A stretch of DNA of 10,403 bases from Butyriboletus loyo (lineage: Eukaryota > Basidiomycota > Agaricomycetes > Boletales > Boletaceae). Below the pieces are notes generated by a model that did no database searches, had not been told where the DNA came from, and saw only the letters and a program-made list of their open reading frames with translations. Location of the stretch: positions 1-10,403 of the forward strand of contig JBBPSI010000417.1 in NCBI GenBank assembly GCA_038093515.1, written 5' to 3'. The translations under genes and the position numbers were made by a program. Positions 7,161 through 10,403 of this stretch are shown piece after piece (the first letter of the stretch is position 1; every line of letters starts with the position of its first letter).

Positions 7161-7244
7161 TGGCACCGACCAGCAAGGTGTGCATTCAGCATCACATCGC
7201 ACCCTCCCAAGTCCCTCCTCTCCTATTAATCAAGATTAGCAGCA

Positions 7245-8689
7245 ATGGACATCGCAGTCGGGAAAGGTGAGAACCTTGGACGACTATGACCAAGGGTCGC
7301 TTGCTAACGAGTGAACTATTCTGTAGCCGCGGCAGACTTCATTGAGACGTACGGATGGCCTCGCAACAGCGGATTGACTGATGACGATCAGAAATCCCTT
7401 CTGATTCCCGCTCAAACCAATCTCCCTGGGAGTTTATTCACATTTCACTCTGGCTTCAATGTATTCGAGGTGACGCTACTCCTCTCTTCTGCGACAATTG
7501 CATATGTGTTAAGATCATACCGATGCCATAGATCCAAGCCACCCACCACAGACTATTCAGCACGCTCACTGGCGTTCAGTTCAAGGTCGTGGTTCCCGGG
7601 AAGTCAGGCGCGACCACTGTGGTGAAGATCGATTCTTACCGTCTCTCAACGTCCCGGGGACAAACTATCGAATTTGATCTTATGACCGAGAAAGGCCCTT
7701 TCAAGGGAACGGTGTCTTTCCAGTACGGCAATAAGGGCTTCAACGGATCACAGAATATATCGGTGGCATACAATGTGCACTTACCTTACAGCTTAAATCT
7801 GGTCGACACCGTCAACATTGCCCCGATGTAAGTATGACAGCTACCCATTGGATCCATTCTTAAACTGTTATTCTAGCGAGCTCACGGAAGCTGCTGGCTT
7901 CACAACAGCGGAGCTGAAGGTGAATACTGTCTTATGTTAGCTGCAACGAACCTGTTTAATGTGATCATGTCCCTGTTAGGCCATCCCGACATTCAGTCCT
8001 TCGGAGTTGAAGGTGGTGGAAGAAAAGGTCCAGTCTGGACAGGTTGCGATTCGAGCCATGGATGATGATCTGGCTCGACAACAGGATTGTAAGTGCTATC
8101 CCACTGTCGTACTATAGTGCACAGGACATTGAACACTCCTTAGTGCTTCTCAAATTCATAAACGACTTTGTCATTGATAAGGATCGTGTTGTCATCGAGA
8201 CATACTATGGCCCACCCAAAGCAGGCGCAACCAACTTGGCTACCTCTTCCCATGGTTGGGAGGGTACCATCTCTTTCTTTGGCATCCTCGAGGTACGTTA
8301 TATATATCATCAAGTTGACTGGTATCTTCATGCAAACCATCTTTGTAGCTGGTTGGCTCTATAGATCCCAACACACTTGCGATTTCAGCTGTGTTGTATG
8401 CCAGGGTACCCATTTATGGTCGAGCTCGCCTCAGTGGGATTGAAGGCTCTTTGCTCGAGAAAGGCACTTCAGTCGATATCAATGTTGTTCTTGCAAAGGG
8501 CAAAGCGACATTCAACGCCTCGCAGGGCTCAAGTGGAAAATATGAACTTTACGTCACTGCATACCTTGACGTCAAGCTGTATGGCAGAGTTGGCAATGCG
8601 GACAATAGAGTTCGCATCCTCACCTTGCCGTAAGCTCATGCTTTATGGAATACGTGTAGAAGGCTGATCATGATCGCAACAGGTTCTGA
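7245..8689 (+). CDS. Two-domain repeat protein of unknown family, copy B (8 exons, 349 aa)
   Basis: Proposed exons are 7245-7266, 7327-7469, 7532-7827, 7877-7919, 7980-8088, 8144-8292, 8349-8629 and 8683-8689. Exons 2 to 8 have exactly the same lengths as in copy A; exon 1 is one codon shorter. Introns are 49-62 nt, and the first donor (GTGAGA) is better than in copy A. The product is about 78% identical to the copy A protein by hand count. Conserved parts are the DDDQKSLLIP segment, GKSGATTVVKID, KGTVSFQYGNKG, YYGPP, GWEGTISF, DPNTLAISAVLYARVPIYG and SSGKYELYVTA. Variable parts are the first 20 residues, the end of half 1 (FNGSQN, SLNLVD), the linker helix (AIRAMDDDLARQQD) and exon 6. There is no signal peptide, membrane span or cysteine-rich region, so a soluble intracellular protein is likely. 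The function is unknown. Confidence 0.85.
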
Positions 8690-9210
8690 GGAATTGCAAT
8701 CTCTTCAAGTATGAGACGGAATCGAGTTAAATCTGTTGGGGTGTACGATGTAACATGGATGTAGCGTGATAGTCTTGAATAGCAAGTTTGTTGAAATTGT
8801 GTTCAATAGTTTATTGGTTCGAACTGAACGCGAGAGCTTCGCTGAAGCCTGTCGAATTCGTGAGGGACTCTGTATCCGAATCGGCTGACACGCAATAACA
8901 GATTCTGATCAAGCGATGCATTCCAGTTCAATCATATTTGAAGGGGACATTCAAGCGCAGCCGACAAACTCGTCGATCCGACTTCTCCAGACAGCGCGCC
9001 GACAGACTCCATAACTTGCCACCCTCGGAGTCGACCCGGCCCTGCGTTCTTCCCTTCACGGAGCAATCCCACCCTCATGTCACCCCTCCCCTGAACACCA
9101 CTGCCATCAAAGCCACCTTGACCCCTCCAAATACACCCACGTCATCGTCATCATCCAAGACCGATTCGACCAATCCTCAGAAAACGCGTTCGATGTCTCC
9201 AAGTCGCTGG
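8690..9210. other. 3' flank of copy B gene and C-rich region
   Basis: The first 140 bases match the copy A 3' flank closely and probably form the 3' UTR. The part after 8850 differs from copy A by several insertions and deletions. A plus-strand frame (8938-9291) has Pro/Ser/Thr-rich composition but is not kept in copy A. A HVIVIIQDRFDQSS-like stretch (about 9139-9180) repeats the copy A remnant, with its upstream frame shifted by 13 nt. No gene is supported. Confidence 0.4.
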
Positions 9211-9591
9211 TCAAGTCTTTGTCATCACCAACGGCGAACCAATTGGGGCCGCGTGTCGAGACCCGAAGCCAGACCATTTGTGAGTGGATGACCTGGATTC
9301 GTGATGGCATCCTTTTTTTCCGTGCGTCGAGGCTTTTTCTTCCTGTTCGATCACCCATCTTCGGACGGCTTCTTTCACGAGTCCAGCCACTCCCTCTTTG
9401 GCCTGTTTCTTTGCACTGTCTGTGATGCCGACCATGTTGTCGAATGGACGTGGCCGTCTTTCGGGGGTATCGACACCTGGGCTGAAGCAGGACTCGAAGA
9501 CACGCTCCAAATCGTCTTGCTCGACGTTCTCGATCGTGAGCACCGCCCGCGACGCGTTTTTTGTACCGCTACTCTCGGACATTTCATCGAC
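9211..9591 (-). pseudogene. Minus-strand hypothetical ORF, frameshifted copy B version
   Basis: This is the counterpart of the ORF at 3983-4378. It begins MSESSGTKNASRAV, is identical through the SAKKQAKEG-AGLVKEAVRRWVIEQ section, then reads EEKASTHGKKG. A 2-nt deletion within the A-run (about 9313-9320) then shifts the frame to an unrelated tail. Changes from copy A in the middle are F to L, F to S, L to P, A to V, G to R, P to R, DE to DN and L to M, with no synonymous change seen. Either the true gene ends or splices before the A-run, or this copy is broken. Confidence 0.3.
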
Positions 9592-10010
9592 GAGCAAACG
9601 TTTTGTTTTCGACGCGAACGTTGGCGGCTGTGGAGTCCATGCAAACCTTGCACAGAAATGCGACCATTCCACGACTCGCGTTGATCATCGCTGGGTGCAG
9701 CCATCGCATGCCCGGACGTTGCGCGTCTCGTTACCTTTCCGAGCAGTCCCCATCCCCGACGTTCCACACCCGCCCCCATCGTCTTTGTCTGCACCTCCAC
9801 ACGCTCCGGTTCACAAACCACCCGAGCAGAGGAGCAACACTGCCAAAGGCAAAAGAAATCGTCTCCTGTGACGCGGAAGAAAGCCAAGTCGGCACTGGTC
9901 ATTACCCAGGACTCTAAACGTCAGAAAACTGTACGCAAAACCAAGCGGTGATCCCCCACGCATGGGGACAATGTACCAGAAGAATGAATTCTCGGTTAGA
10001 GTGGTCTTAT

Positions 10011-10105
10011 AAGATAACTGGCGTGCTGACTGAGGAAACGATGGTGTGTCCGCTCCGCTTGTTGACTATCCGAATGTGACGTGATCCGTTGCGTAGAGCT
10101 GGCGC
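10011..10105. repeat. 95-bp block identical in both copies (copy B side)
   Basis: The block equals 4808-4902 base for base. On the minus strand of copy A it encodes part of the last exon of the spacer gene model. In copy B a 2-nt deletion just beyond it (near 10010) produces a stop, so the protein frame is not shared although the DNA is identical. Confidence 0.6.
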
Positions 10106-10116
10106 CGCCACCAATA

Positions 10117-10173
10117 AAGGACATGCACGCGAAGACAGATGAAAGTGGAGAGGCGTACGGTTAAAAGCGACTC
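10117..10173. other. Copy B-specific insertion of about 50 bp
   Basis: Between CCACCAAT and TACACTCAAG, copy A has only about 8 bases (AGGCGTCG-like) whereas copy B has this stretch. It shows no repeat structure or motif that I recognise, and it interrupts the minus-strand frame seen in copy A. Confidence 0.5.
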
Positions 10174-10403
10174 ATACACTCAAGATTCGGCGCAGAATTA
10201 TGTCGGCAACACCTAACCCATCGACGTCCACTCGTGGATTTCCTCCACATCGCATTCCTCATGTGCGCCGTATGGATGGATTCCCGACGAGGCCGAACAA
10301 TGAAGCAATGTCCTCCGACGTGCGTCGCGGATTTCTTGATCTGCAAGTATAAGCTCACCAAAATAATATCCCGTAGACGCCAAATCTCCTTTCGAGCATA
10401 ATC
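10174..10403 (-). other. Right-edge region with weak minus-strand coding signal
   Basis: A minus-strand frame entering from beyond the window reads GELILADQEIRDARRRTLL, then HCSASSGIHPYGAHEECDVE. After a one-base shift it continues VDGLGVADIILRRILSV before TGA near 10170. The second part matches VNGLDAANTIMHRSLSV of copy A. Amino-acid composition is plausible, but the shift and stop suggest a relic or the 3' end of a spliced gene lying mostly to the right. No family is recognised. Homology to copy A ends near 10259, and the last 140 bases are unique. Confidence 0.25.

Larger units (their letters stand above)
5992..10259. repeat. Direct duplication, copy B (about 4.27 kb)
   Basis: This is the second copy of 765-5017 in the same orientation. 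It carries small differences, among them a 12-nt in-frame insertion near 6195, larger indels at 8850-8960, loss of 45 nt relative to copy A near 9240, and about 50 nt of extra sequence at 10117-10173. The order of features is unchanged. Confidence 0.93.

Noticed and set aside
9375..9902. 175-codon minus-strand ORF in copy B
   Set aside because: It overlaps the other minus frame, is Arg/Ser-rich, and is interrupted by a stop in copy A (CTC TGA in place of CTC GGA near 4536).
765..10259. A transposon as the cause of the large duplication
   Set aside because: There are no terminal repeats, target duplications, transposase, reverse transcriptase or LTRs at or between the joints.
1..10403. CRISPR arrays, tRNA or rRNA genes
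   Set aside because: No regularly spaced short repeats were seen, and no cloverleaf or rRNA-like conserved sequence was found on either strand by eye.

Overview
The window looks like nuclear DNA from a filamentous fungus, most likely an Agaricomycete (mushroom-forming basidiomycete). It carries two split genes with seven very short introns each (49-62 nt, GT..AG, with CTAAC or CTGAT-type branch sites), TATA boxes, a decayed thioesterase-domain fragment of fungal secondary-metabolism type and a Ser/Thr-rich reading frame. No bacterial gene organisation, rRNA or tRNA is visible.

The dominant structure is a direct duplication of about 4.25 kb. Copy A runs from about 765 to 5017 and copy B from about 5992 to 10259. 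The repeat period is about 5.23 kb and a spacer of roughly 1 kb separates the copies. Each copy holds, in the same order: an upstream region of about 1.2 kb, a TATA promoter, one eight-exon plus-strand gene (A 2015-3466, 350 aa; B 7245-8689, 349 aa), and a downstream region of about 1.5 kb with minus-strand reading frames that are only partly kept between copies.

The eight-exon gene belongs to no family I recognise. It shows a second, older layer of duplication: the protein has two similar halves and the intron phases repeat as 1-0-2, (0), 1-0-2. The pair therefore records an ancient intragenic duplication followed by a recent locus duplication. The two proteins differ at about one residue in five, yet intron 2, the proximal promoter and four downstream blocks of 84-101 bp are nearly or fully identical. 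That suggests gene conversion, fast protein evolution, or both.

At the left edge (1-631) a 30-bp inverted repeat encloses a frameshifted thioesterase-domain remnant on the minus strand, which resembles a mobile element or fold-back that captured a gene fragment. The spacer between the copies carries a minus-strand Ser/Thr-rich reading frame that can be modelled as spliced. Its 3' exon would lie inside copy A and no convincing 5' start is visible, so it may be truncated or chimeric at the duplication joint. Apart from promoter architecture there is no evidence of how these genes work together.
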